64,000 nt of DNA. Source: Clostridiales bacterium. GTDB taxonomy: Bacteria; Bacillota; Clostridia; Saccharofermentanales; Saccharofermentanaceae. The stretch spans positions 186,001-250,000 of the forward strand of contig JAFWDK010000019.1 in NCBI GenBank assembly GCA_017513085.1, read 5' to 3'. This document shows positions 51,355 through 58,698 of this stretch, one piece after another; the stretch's first letter is position 1, and each line of letters opens with the position of its first letter. Under the pieces are notes generated by a model that was given only the letters and a program-made list of their open reading frames with translations, had not been told where the DNA came from and ran no database searches. Made by a program: the position numbers and the translations under genes.

Positions 51355-53049
51355 TTACATTTTCGATGCCTGTTTTTCAAGAAGGAACTTCTCGAAATCT
51401 TCAGCCGGCACCGGTTTGGAGAAATAGTATCCCTGGATGATCGAGCACCCGAGTTTCTTCAGTTCAAGATACTGCTCTTCTGTCTCCACACCTTCGGCAA
51501 TCGCCGGTACACCGAGATAATCAGCGATATCGATCACGATGCTGATCATCCGGGTATCGTTCTGCTTATCGAACGCGGTCCGGATAAACTTCATGTCCAG
51601 TTTCAAAGCATCCAACGGGAGTTCCGTGATCATATTCAGTGAAGAATAGCCGGAACCGAAATCATCCATCTCAACAAAGAAGCCATGCTCCCTCAGTTCT
51701 TTTACCTGATTGACGATCTGATTGGAATCACTGACATATGCGGACTCCGTGATCTCAAGATACATATCTTCCGTGCCGAGACCGTTCTCGTCCACGATCC
51801 TCTTCATCGCATTCACGAGGTTCGGGTCATAAAGATCGGCGCGCGACAGGTTCACGGATACCGGCACAGAAACGCCGAGACGCGATTTCCAATCCGCGAC
51901 CTGCTTGGCCGCTTCCCTCCAGACATATTCATCAAGCGTGGCGATCAGGCCGTCTTCTTCAAAGAGAGGTATAAAAGCACCTGGCGAGATCATGCCGAGG
52001 GTCGGATGGAACCAGCGCACAAGCGCTTCCGCACTCGCCAGGGCGGGCTTGTCTCCGCGGATATCGAACTTAGGCTGGAAGAAAACTTTGAAGTGCTTCT
52101 CCGCAAGTGCTTTTGGAAATTCATCCACCAGCTGGCCGGAGAATAATTCCGCGTCGATCAGTGCTTCATCAAATTCATTGACAAAGACCGTGTAGTTGTT
52201 GCGGATCTTGTCGGAAGCGATCTTTGCCCGGTCAAAGCGTCGGTGCAGATCCAGTTTCTTATCGCAGTTGGAGTACACGCCGACGCGGATCTTGATGACT
52301 GTCTGAAGTTCATCCCCTACGCTGGAGATCATCTCGGCCGTCTTCGTATAGTCGTCCTGATGCAGGCAATATACAAGGAATGTATCCGCGGCTTTGCGGC
52401 AAATGAAGCTTGCCTGGTCCGCAAAAACCGCTTCCAGACGTTCTGCGATTTTTTTCAGGATCTCATCGCCTTTTTCTATACCGAAGCGCTCGTTTAAAAC
52501 ATGGAAATGGTTGACATCCAGGCAAAGCGCGTCCATCTCGGTATCCGGATAGAATCTGTCAAACTGATTGCAGTAGCGGTAAAAATACTCGATGTTATAA
52601 AGGCCCGTGAGCTCATCTCTTTCCGTTGCGCTGATGATCTGGCGGTTTTCGGCAAGCTCGATGGAACGGGATATTCTTGCTTTAATGACATCCGGCTGCG
52701 GGTAAGGCTTCGGAATAAAATCGTAAGCGCCTCTCTTGAGACTGGCCACTTCCGAATCCTGATCAGATGTAAGAACGATCACCGGGATCCCTTTAAGATA
52801 CGGATCCTCATTCATCTGTGCCAGAATATCGAGCCCTCTCATCCGAGGCATATTCAAATCGAGAAGGATCAAAGAGAGCGTCTTTCTGTTCTGCTTGATC
52901 ATCTCATAAGCCATCTCACCGTCTTCTGCTTTAAGAACATCGTATTCATCAGAAAGGATGTTCTCCAGAAGCTCCCGATTGATATATTCATCATCAGCAA
53001 TAAGGATCTGTCTCTTGCTGCCTGCAATAAAATCCGGAAAAATCTTCAT
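51355..53049 (-). CDS. Response regulator with degenerate GGDEF and intact EAL domain
   Basis: 564 residues. Receiver domain (about 14-130, Asp64 in 'LILLDLNMPR'); GGDEF domain (about 140-295) whose signature reads 'RKAADTFLVY' (218-227), so it should not make c-di-GMP; EAL domain (about 310-555) with the signature Glu in 'EALVRW' (341-343), 'NLSRADL', 'EITES', 'DDFGSGYSSL', 'LKLDMKF' and 'AEGVETEEQ', all the residues expected of an active c-di-GMP phosphodiesterase. The output is likely phosphorylation-controlled breakdown of c-di-GMP. An Hpt protein follows in the same operon. Confidence 0.93.
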   Translation of the reverse strand: MKIFPDFIAGSKRQILIADDEYINRELLENILSDEYDVLKAEDGEMAYEMIKQNRKTLSLILLDLNMPRMRGLDILAQMNEDPYLKGIPVIVLTSDQDSEVASLKRGAYDFIPKPYPQPDVIKARISRSIELAENRQIISATERDELTGLYNIEYFYRYCNQFDRFYPDTEMDALCLDVNHFHVLNERFGIEKGDEILKKIAERLEAVFADQASFICRKAADTFLVYCLHQDDYTKTAEMISSVGDELQTVIKIRVGVYSNCDKKLDLHRRFDRAKIASDKIRNNYTVFVNEFDEALIDAELFSGQLVDEFPKALAEKHFKVFFQPKFDIRGDKPALASAEALVRWFHPTLGMISPGAFIPLFEEDGLIATLDEYVWREAAKQVADWKSRLGVSVPVSVNLSRADLYDPNLVNAMKRIVDENGLGTEDMYLEITESAYVSDSNQIVNQVKELREHGFFVEMDDFGSGYSSLNMITELPLDALKLDMKFIRTAFDKQNDTRMISIVIDIADYLGVPAIAEGVETEEQYLELKKLGCSIIQGYYFSKPVPAEDFEKFLLEKQASKM

Positions 53050-53124
53050 TTCTCGGTCCCACCTTGATGCCTAGTCTTGCTATTTACTCTAACCCAACCT
53101 CTGAAGATATATCAGAATAATTTA

Positions 53125-53133
53125 ATTATACCA
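53125..53133 (-). promoter_or_regulatory. Extended -10 promoter of the EAL/Hpt operon
   Basis: Minus-strand TGG-TATAAT with TATAAT at 53125-53130. No -35 consensus. Transcript start near 53118, about 69 bases before the ATG. Confidence 0.55.
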
Positions 53134-53190
53134 CACCGCATGGTCTCTCTCGCTTACATAACTAAATGTTCACGCATTATTCACATAGGA

Positions 53191-53877
53191 TCAGAATCGG
53201 ATTTTGTTTTCTTCTTTTTTCTTTTGGGCATTTTTGCAGATCACTGCAACTTGTGTTCCGATAAACGCCCAGAACAGAAGCATCAGGATGTTCTCCAGGA
53301 AAACCTGTGCGCCGGCTTTTTCATAATCCAGGAACGCAAAAGGAACTTTGAAGAATAAGTAGTCCGTCGTCTTGCTATTTAAGAACAGAAGCAATCCGAC
53401 GCCTGCCAGGCTGAAAGAAACGACCGATACCGCGATCTTCAGTTTATTCGGCATTTTAAATTTCGCAAAGATGACCGGGATATGCATGCCCAGATGCAGA
53501 CCCATAAGCACAAATGCCCAATACGACATGGAAAGATGCATTCTTCTGGCAAAAGACACTTTTGTCATTCCATAGAGGAACGGTACAGCATGTCCGCTCA
53601 TGGACATGCCGCAGAAAGCGGTGAGTCCAAATGCGGCAATAAGCGCGATGTTGATCACCAATGAGAGTATCCGGTATGCGTTATATTTTCCTTTGAAGGT
53701 AGCTTTATACCACTTTATGTTAAGGATCTGATGGAAGATGACAAGCAAAGTCATTCCCACACCGATCCACTCGTGCAATACTTCGCCGGTTACCTGATAC
53801 GCCATCAGGCATAGCAGAAGGACAGTCATACACAGATCCACTGCTCTTTTTATCACGTTCTTCGTATTTCCCTGCAT
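53191..53877 (-). CDS. DUF4405 membrane protein (cytochrome b-like)
   Basis: 228 residues with six likely helices. Histidines placed in pairs inside helices ('HEWIGVGMTLLVIFHQILN', 'RRMHLSMSYWAFVLMGLHLGMH') match the DUF4405 group, whose helices resemble the haem-binding four-helix bundle of cytochromes b. It may carry haem and pass electrons across the membrane, though haem binding is inferred. It is the last gene of the tetR-aldo/keto reductase-CMD-flavodoxin operon, 24 bp after the flavodoxin gene, so a role as membrane electron partner of that flavodoxin is plausible. Confidence 0.8.
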   Translation of the reverse strand: MQGNTKNVIKRAVDLCMTVLLLCLMAYQVTGEVLHEWIGVGMTLLVIFHQILNIKWYKATFKGKYNAYRILSLVINIALIAAFGLTAFCGMSMSGHAVPFLYGMTKVSFARRMHLSMSYWAFVLMGLHLGMHIPVIFAKFKMPNKLKIAVSVVSFSLAGVGLLLFLNSKTTDYLFFKVPFAFLDYEKAGAQVFLENILMLLFWAFIGTQVAVICKNAQKKKEENKIRF

Positions 53878-53901
53878 ATGACTATCCTCCTCTTCTTCTG
53901 A

Positions 53902-54624
53902 TTATTTTAATCCTTCTATCCAGGAACGGACCGTATCTTCCGAAGGACCCGCGCCGAAGCGCTTCCCGTCGAGCCATGTTCCGCTTCCCGCGTGCTTTTC
54001 AAGATTCTTGTCGCTTCTGCCGACTCCGCTGCTGGCAGATGTGCAGAACGGGATCATGGTCATTCCGTCAAAATTGTAGGACTCTACGAATGTATCCAGG
54101 ATACGAGGTTCTTCTCCCCACCAGATCGGATAACCGACATAGACTTTCGTGTACCCTTCCAGCGAGATCACATCACTACCGATCTTCGGTCTTGCGGAAG
54201 AATCATTCTGCTCCTTGGTGGAACGGCTCTCCGAATCGTTCCAGTTAAGATCGTCGTCCGAATACGGCTCTGCCGGAACGATCTCATATAGATCCGCATC
54301 CTCGATCGCAGCGATCTTTTCCGCAACGTCCTTGGTGGTTCCCGTAGCAGAAAAATACACTACGAGAACTTCTTTATGCGGTACGGCAGTCGTCGTTCCT
54401 TCCGAAGTGGTATTCTCCGTTGTTTCTTCGGAAGCTTTCGCCTCAGATCCGGCATTTTCTGTAGTCGCCTCCGAACTCTTCTCTGTCTCGGCCTCGGTCG
54501 CCTTCGTGGTCGCAGTTGTAGCAGCCTGAGAAGTCGCCTTGGTATCACTATTATCTGATTTTCCACATGCTGCCAGACCAAGCGCCAAAATACCCGCAGT
54601 CAGCATAGCTAAAGTTCTTTTCAT
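53902..54624 (-). CDS. Flavodoxin-domain lipoprotein
   Basis: 240 residues from the ATG at 54624 (AGAGG upstream). A lipoprotein signal ends in 'LGLAAC' (Cys20). A low-complexity Ala/Thr/Glu linker of about 60 residues leads to a flavodoxin_4 domain: 'VLVVYFSATGTTKDVAEKIA' (FMN phosphate loop), 'YVGYPIWWGEEPRILDTFVES' and 'IPFCTSASSGVGRSDKNL'. It should be tethered to the outer face of the membrane and shuttle electrons there, an unusual place for flavodoxin but common in Clostridia. It lies between the CMD and DUF4405 genes of the TetR-controlled operon. Confidence 0.9.
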   Translation of the reverse strand: MKRTLAMLTAGILALGLAACGKSDNSDTKATSQAATTATTKATEAETEKSSEATTENAGSEAKASEETTENTTSEGTTTAVPHKEVLVVYFSATGTTKDVAEKIAAIEDADLYEIVPAEPYSDDDLNWNDSESRSTKEQNDSSARPKIGSDVISLEGYTKVYVGYPIWWGEEPRILDTFVESYNFDGMTMIPFCTSASSGVGRSDKNLEKHAGSGTWLDGKRFGAGPSEDTVRSWIEGLK

Positions 54625-54693
54625 ATCGAAACCTCTTTCTTTTCTAAATCCGGTGCACGCTTTCCCGCACCTATTCGCCCTCATGATCCTATC

Positions 54694-55020
54694 TTAATCG
54701 TTCCAAACCTCTTTCGCCTGGCGGAACACTGCCCAGCCTTTCGGCCAGCCCACATACATGGTCGCATGTGTAATGATCGCGGCAATTTCTTCCTTCGTCA
54801 CGCCATGCGCCTTGGCGTTTTGCAGATGATAGATTAAAGAAGAATCCGTAATACCGGACGCCATAAGCGAAACCACGGTAATGATGCATTTTGTCTTCAC
54901 ATCGATTGCTTCCTCATTCCACACTTCTCCAAAAAGCACATCGTCGTTAAGGTGTGCAAACATCGGAGCAAATTCTCCAAGCTGGTCTCTTCCTGCTGTC
55001 TGTACGATTTTCTCTGCCAT
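54694..55020 (-). CDS. Carboxymuconolactone decarboxylase family protein
   Basis: 108 residues from the ATG at 55020 (GGAGAG 8 bases upstream). The pattern 'KTKCIITVVSLMASGITDSSLIYHLQNAKAHGVTKEEIAAIITHATMYVGWPKGWAVFRQAKEVW' is the CMD/PcaC fold. The AhpD-type redox CxxC is absent, so it is not a peroxidase-linked disulfide reductase. Such small CMD proteins often sit with aldo/keto reductases and flavodoxins, as here. Its start is one base beyond the aldo/keto reductase stop, so the two are translationally coupled. Confidence 0.88.
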   Translation of the reverse strand: MAEKIVQTAGRDQLGEFAPMFAHLNDDVLFGEVWNEEAIDVKTKCIITVVSLMASGITDSSLIYHLQNAKAHGVTKEEIAAIITHATMYVGWPKGWAVFRQAKEVWND

Positions 55021-55021
55021 A

Positions 55022-56077
55022 TTATTTCTCTCCTTCCAAGATCTTCTGTGAACCTGTTGTCCACACATGTTTCTTCTCTGCGTCACTTCTCTTGTTCTGC
55101 GCCATCACGCCTGCCAGCGGATGTGGCACATAAAGCTCTTCAAGATATTTCACTTCGTCATCTGCGAGTTCCAGATCCACGGCTTTCGCCGCGCCTTCGA
55201 TGTGATGAAGCTTCGTCGCGCCAACGACCGGCGACGTCACTTTGGTAAGAAGCCAAGCCAGAGACACTTCCGTCATGGTCACATCATGCTTCTGCGCAAG
55301 TTCCGCAACCCGCTCTATGATCACGGCATCCTGCTCCTCCGTCGACGCATATTTGAATTTCGCATATGCATCCTCCACCGCACGCTTGGTCTCTCCCTCA
55401 CCCGGCTTTCTGGATTGTCTTCCGCTGGCCAAAGCACTATACGGTGTCAGTGCGATGTTTTCTTCTTCGCAATATGGCACCATCTCGCGTTCTTCTTCTC
55501 TGAAGATCAGGTTGTAATGCCCTTGAATCGATACGAATTTCGCAAAGCCTTCTTTCTCTGCCAATGCATTCGCCTTGGCGATCTGCCAGGCAAAGCAGTT
55601 GGAGATGCCGATATATCTCGCCTTACCTGCTTTCACGATGCGGTTCAGTCCATCCATAATGTCATAGATATCCGTTTTCCAGTCCCACATGTGATAGATA
55701 TAAAGGTCCACATAATCCATGCCAAGATTTGTCAGGCTGGTGTTGATCATGTTTTCAATATGCTGCTGGCCGGAAATTCCTTGATCAATCTCTTCCTGCG
55801 TCCTGGGAAGAAACTTCGTGGCAACTACCACATCTTCCCGCTTCGCAAGATCCCGGAGCGCCCGTCCCACATACTGTTCGCTGGTTCCGCTCTGATATGC
55901 AATAGCCGTATCGTAAAAATTCACACCCAGGTCGAGGCCTCTCTTAATGATCTCCTTCGAATGCTCTTCATCGAGCGTCCAGCTATGCTGACCTTTCGCT
56001 GCATCGCCGAATCCCATACAGCCCATGCAGATACGGGAAACATTCAAATCCGAATTACCAAGTTTTGTGTATTTCAT
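55022..56077 (-). CDS. Aldo/keto reductase
   Basis: 351 residues. Catalytic tetrad Asp56 and Tyr61 ('NFYDTAIAYQSG'), Lys88 ('ATKF') and His129 ('YIYHMWD') of the AKR family; the C-terminal NADP-binding part has 'ISNCFAWQIAKANA' and 'PVVGATKLHHIEGAAKAVDLEL'. It resembles the YhdN/YakC type reductases that handle aldehydes and quinone-like carbonyls. It follows tetR by 41 bp and precedes the CMD gene, so it belongs to the TetR-regulated redox operon. Confidence 0.93.
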   Translation of the reverse strand: MKYTKLGNSDLNVSRICMGCMGFGDAAKGQHSWTLDEEHSKEIIKRGLDLGVNFYDTAIAYQSGTSEQYVGRALRDLAKREDVVVATKFLPRTQEEIDQGISGQQHIENMINTSLTNLGMDYVDLYIYHMWDWKTDIYDIMDGLNRIVKAGKARYIGISNCFAWQIAKANALAEKEGFAKFVSIQGHYNLIFREEEREMVPYCEEENIALTPYSALASGRQSRKPGEGETKRAVEDAYAKFKYASTEEQDAVIIERVAELAQKHDVTMTEVSLAWLLTKVTSPVVGATKLHHIEGAAKAVDLELADDEVKYLEELYVPHPLAGVMAQNKRSDAEKKHVWTTGSQKILEGEK

Positions 56078-56118
56078 CGTAGCATTCCTCCTTGTTTTTT
56101 CCGTCCTCTGACACTTTC

Positions 56119-56736
56119 TTACAGAAGTTTCAGCAAACAGTTATTCGTGATTTCAAAAATCGTCTGATACACAAAGTCCACACCCGCCTCTTGCATCGCT
56201 TCCTTCTGCTTCTCCGTCACCGACGTGTAAGGATAGATACCGAACATGAACGGGAAAAACACATATACGATATTTCTGATCTCCTCGGTGGATTTCTTCG
56301 GACAGAACTTCGTCAAAATATCGGTAACATTCTTCAAAGACTCGCCATACGCCACCTTAAATGACGTCAGAAGTTCCGGCCGGCTGTTCTCTTCCATGTC
56401 ATAGTTGTTCATGGCCAGAAGCTTCAGAAGCTGCTGCCTCCTGGCAATCGAAGAAGCAAGTTTCTCCGCGACCAGTGCTTTTGAAAGAGACTTATTCTCC
56501 TGAAGGATCGTCTTCAGATCTTCATTCCAGCGGACATACTCTCGTTCAAAAAGCGCTAGGAAAATTTCTTCTTTGGTCTGGTAGTAGTTGTAGATCGTCG
56601 GTCTGGAGAAAGACGTCTCGTTACCGATTTCTTTAAGTGTTATATCCTTAAAGTTCATGGTCTGATACAGTTTTTCACAGGCATTTATGATCTCTTCTTT
56701 CCTCGAAGCAGTTCTCTCCGGTGATCCCTTAGGCAT
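56119..56736 (-). CDS. TetR-family regulator of the redox operon
   Basis: 205 residues from the ATG at 56736, with GGAGG 6 bases upstream; the frame reaches 26 codons further but this would include the operator and promoter. The DNA-binding domain is 'KEEIINACEKLYQTMNFKDITLKEIGNETSFSRPTIYNYYQTKEEIFLALFEREY'. The ligand domain (about 65-205) has no specific hint. The promoter carries two nearly identical 18-bp operators, and the downstream genes are all redox proteins, so it probably represses this operon until a reactive carbonyl, quinone or oxidant appears. Confidence 0.93.
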   Translation of the reverse strand: MPKGSPERTASRKEEIINACEKLYQTMNFKDITLKEIGNETSFSRPTIYNYYQTKEEIFLALFEREYVRWNEDLKTILQENKSLSKALVAEKLASSIARRQQLLKLLAMNNYDMEENSRPELLTSFKVAYGESLKNVTDILTKFCPKKSTEEIRNIVYVFFPFMFGIYPYTSVTEKQKEAMQEAGVDFVYQTIFEITNNCLLKLL

Positions 56737-56759
56737 ATCGAACCTCCATGCAACAATGT

Positions 56760-56811
56760 ATTCTGACATCGTGTCAATATGAATTGTACACCCATTCTGA
56801 CACCGTGTCAA
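56760..56811 (-). promoter_or_regulatory. tetR operon promoter with two tandem operators
   Basis: TTGACA (56806-56811), 17-bp spacer, TACAAT (56783-56788): close to consensus. The 18-bp string ATTCTGACANCGTGTCAA occurs at 56760-56777 and 56794-56811 with one difference; its core TGACAC-G-GTGTCA is palindromic in the upstream copy. One copy covers the -35, the other the transcript start (about 56776). Confidence 0.85.
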
Positions 56812-56879
56812 CATTGCTGATCTATGAGGTAGGATTGCTTTACAGGGAAATCCGACGGTTAGCTGTGCCTAACCACGAC

Positions 56880-57300
56880 GATTACGGGTGAAAATGAAAA
56901 AATGCCGAATTCACCCGTAATCCGTTTCCGTGATGCCGGGTAGATTACGGGTGAAAATGAAAAAATGCCGGATTCACCCGTAATCTGTTTCCGTGATGCC
57001 GGGTCGATTACGGGTGAAAATGAAAAAATGCCGAATTCACCCGTAATCCGTTTCCGTGACGCCGGGTCGATTACGGGTGAAAATGAAAAAATGCCGGATT
57101 CACCCGTAATCCGTTTCCGTGGAGCCGGGTCGATTACGGGTGAAAATGAAAAAATGCCGAATTCACCCGTAATCTGTTTCCGTGAAGCCGGGTCGATTAC
57201 GGGTGAAAATGAAGAAATGCTGAATTCACCCGTAATCCGTTTCCGTTATGCGGGGGCGATTACGGGTGAAAATGAAAAAATGCCGAATTCACCCGTAATC
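56880..57300. repeat. Array of seven hairpin repeats with exact 63-bp period
   Basis: Units start at 56880, 56943, 57006, 57069, 57132, 57195 and 57258; the last is a 43-base part. Each has the arms GATTACGGGTGAA and TTCACCCGTAATC (13 bp, perfect) around a 17-base loop, then a 20-base spacer. The arms are identical in all seven copies; all changes fall in the loop (for example GCCGAATTC/GCCGGATTC) or spacer. No T-run follows the stems. The array lies between the 3' end of the solute-binding gene (stop 57400) and the tetR promoter. A short TAACCAC motif occurs on both sides (56870-56876 and 57308-57314). The rest of 56812-56879 and 57301-57399 shows no gene. Confidence 0.95.
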
Positions 57301-57399
57301 CTCTGGCTAACCACATCTAACAGGCGCATTCAAGCACAAGCAGACAACCTCCTTACGACAGAAACGATAGGAAAGCAGGTTTTCACCTGCTCAAGCCAC

Positions 57400-58698
57400 T
57401 CACGAAGTGAAACTGCCGTAGTTTTCGATTGCTTCGTCTATAGTCATCTCGCCGGTTGCGACAAGATAACCCGCCATTCTCAACTGGATCACCGCATCAT
57501 CCGTCAATCCGATCACTTCCGGCGACAGGATCCGGGATTCCGGAACGGCTCCGAATTCCGCATACATATTATTGAAAGACAGATCTTTCGTCGGAGACAT
57601 GAGTCCTTTGTTCTGCGCCATCTCATTCAGCTCCGGCGTCGTGATCAGGAAACGCATAAATTCGTTTGCCATCGCCAGATTTGCACTGTCTTTATTGACG
57701 GAAAACTGCAGGTTCGGCATATCCAGGAAATACGAACCCTCATCCGTCACCGGGATCGGAGCAAAAGCATATGCAAAAGGCTTCGCGATAAAAGCTTCCG
57801 AGCGGCTTTCCCGCTTTTTGGTGCCGGAGACGGTATCTCCGGAGCAAGCCATCATGGGGACATCGCCCTCGAAGAAACGAAGGATCACGGCATCGTAATT
57901 ATTCTCGATTGCTTTACAAGCCTCCAGATCCACGCAATCATCGTTAACAAACTGCACGAGTTTCTCAAGCGTAGGCCGCATATACTCGCCGGCCGAAGCG
58001 TCCAACGAATTAAGCTTCTTTACCGCCTCGGCGTCATTCGCCACACTTCCGCAGAAGTACGGATAGTTGACCAACGAGAAAATCGAGGTCGTCTCTTTCT
58101 GCACGAAACCCATCATCGGGTTTTTATATCCTTTGGCTCGAAAAGCACTGCACACTTCGACCAGTTCTTTGTACGTCGTGGGGATGTTCAGACCTTCTTT
58201 TTCAAAAAGGTCCTTATTCACCAGCATGCCGTACGTGTTCGAGAAGACCGGCACCATCGGCAGTGTACCGTTTTCTGTGTTGAGAATAATGTTTTTGCGG
58301 ATGCAGCCCAAGTCCAGTCCCAGTGCAGGATCTGCCAGGTTTTCCGCATGATCGATCGATGCTTTATATTGCTCACGGCCATACATCCAGGAATAATTGA
58401 CGTAGATGTCAGGGGCATCGTTTCCGTTCAACACCGTGCCGATCATGTTGTTATAGTCATCCACTTTGGTATAGACCAGTTCCACATTCGGATAATACTT
58501 GTTGAAACGGTCGATCTCGGTCTCCAGCGCTTCGAAATTGTCGTACCCGCCGGCAATTCGGATATGACATTTGACAGAAGTATCCAACGCCGGCTGGAAT
58601 CCTTCCTCCACCTTCGCTTTCTTCTTGCCCGAGCTGCACGAAGCCGAACCCAGCACCATCAAAGCCGTCAAAAACATACATATTGTCTTTCTCATCAT
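57400..58698 (-). CDS. ABC-type solute-binding lipoprotein linked to a hybrid kinase
   Basis: 432 residues. The lipoprotein signal ends in 'LGSASC' (Cys21). SBP_bac_1 fold features are '[36 protein letters not shown]', '[36 protein letters not shown]' and '[27 protein letters not shown]'. Its start overlaps the stop of the hybrid histidine kinase by four bases and no permease is nearby, so it is likely a sensing partner of that kinase rather than a transport subunit. The ligand is probably a sugar, by family. The hairpin array lies about 100 bp beyond its stop. Confidence 0.88.
   Translation of the reverse strand: MMRKTICMFLTALMVLGSASCSSGKKKAKVEEGFQPALDTSVKCHIRIAGGYDNFEALETEIDRFNKYYPNVELVYTKVDDYNNMIGTVLNGNDAPDIYVNYSWMYGREQYKASIDHAENLADPALGLDLGCIRKNIILNTENGTLPMVPVFSNTYGMLVNKDLFEKEGLNIPTTYKELVEVCSAFRAKGYKNPMMGFVQKETTSIFSLVNYPYFCGSVANDAEAVKKLNSLDASAGEYMRPTLEKLVQFVNDDCVDLEACKAIENNYDAVILRFFEGDVPMMACSGDTVSGTKKRESRSEAFIAKPFAYAFAPIPVTDEGSYFLDMPNLQFSVNKDSANLAMANEFMRFLITTPELNEMAQNKGLMSPTKDLSFNNMYAEFGAVPESRILSPEVIGLTDDAVIQLRMAGYLVATGEMTIDEAIENYGSFTS

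Noticed and set aside
53902..53960. Considering the flavodoxin gene a cytosolic flavodoxin
   Set aside because: A clear lipobox (LGLAAC) and a long low-complexity linker show that it is a surface lipoprotein.
56880..57300. CRISPR array
   Set aside because: The period is 63 bp with a 43-base palindromic unit and 20-base spacers that are almost the same in each copy; CRISPR spacers are unique and no cas genes are near.
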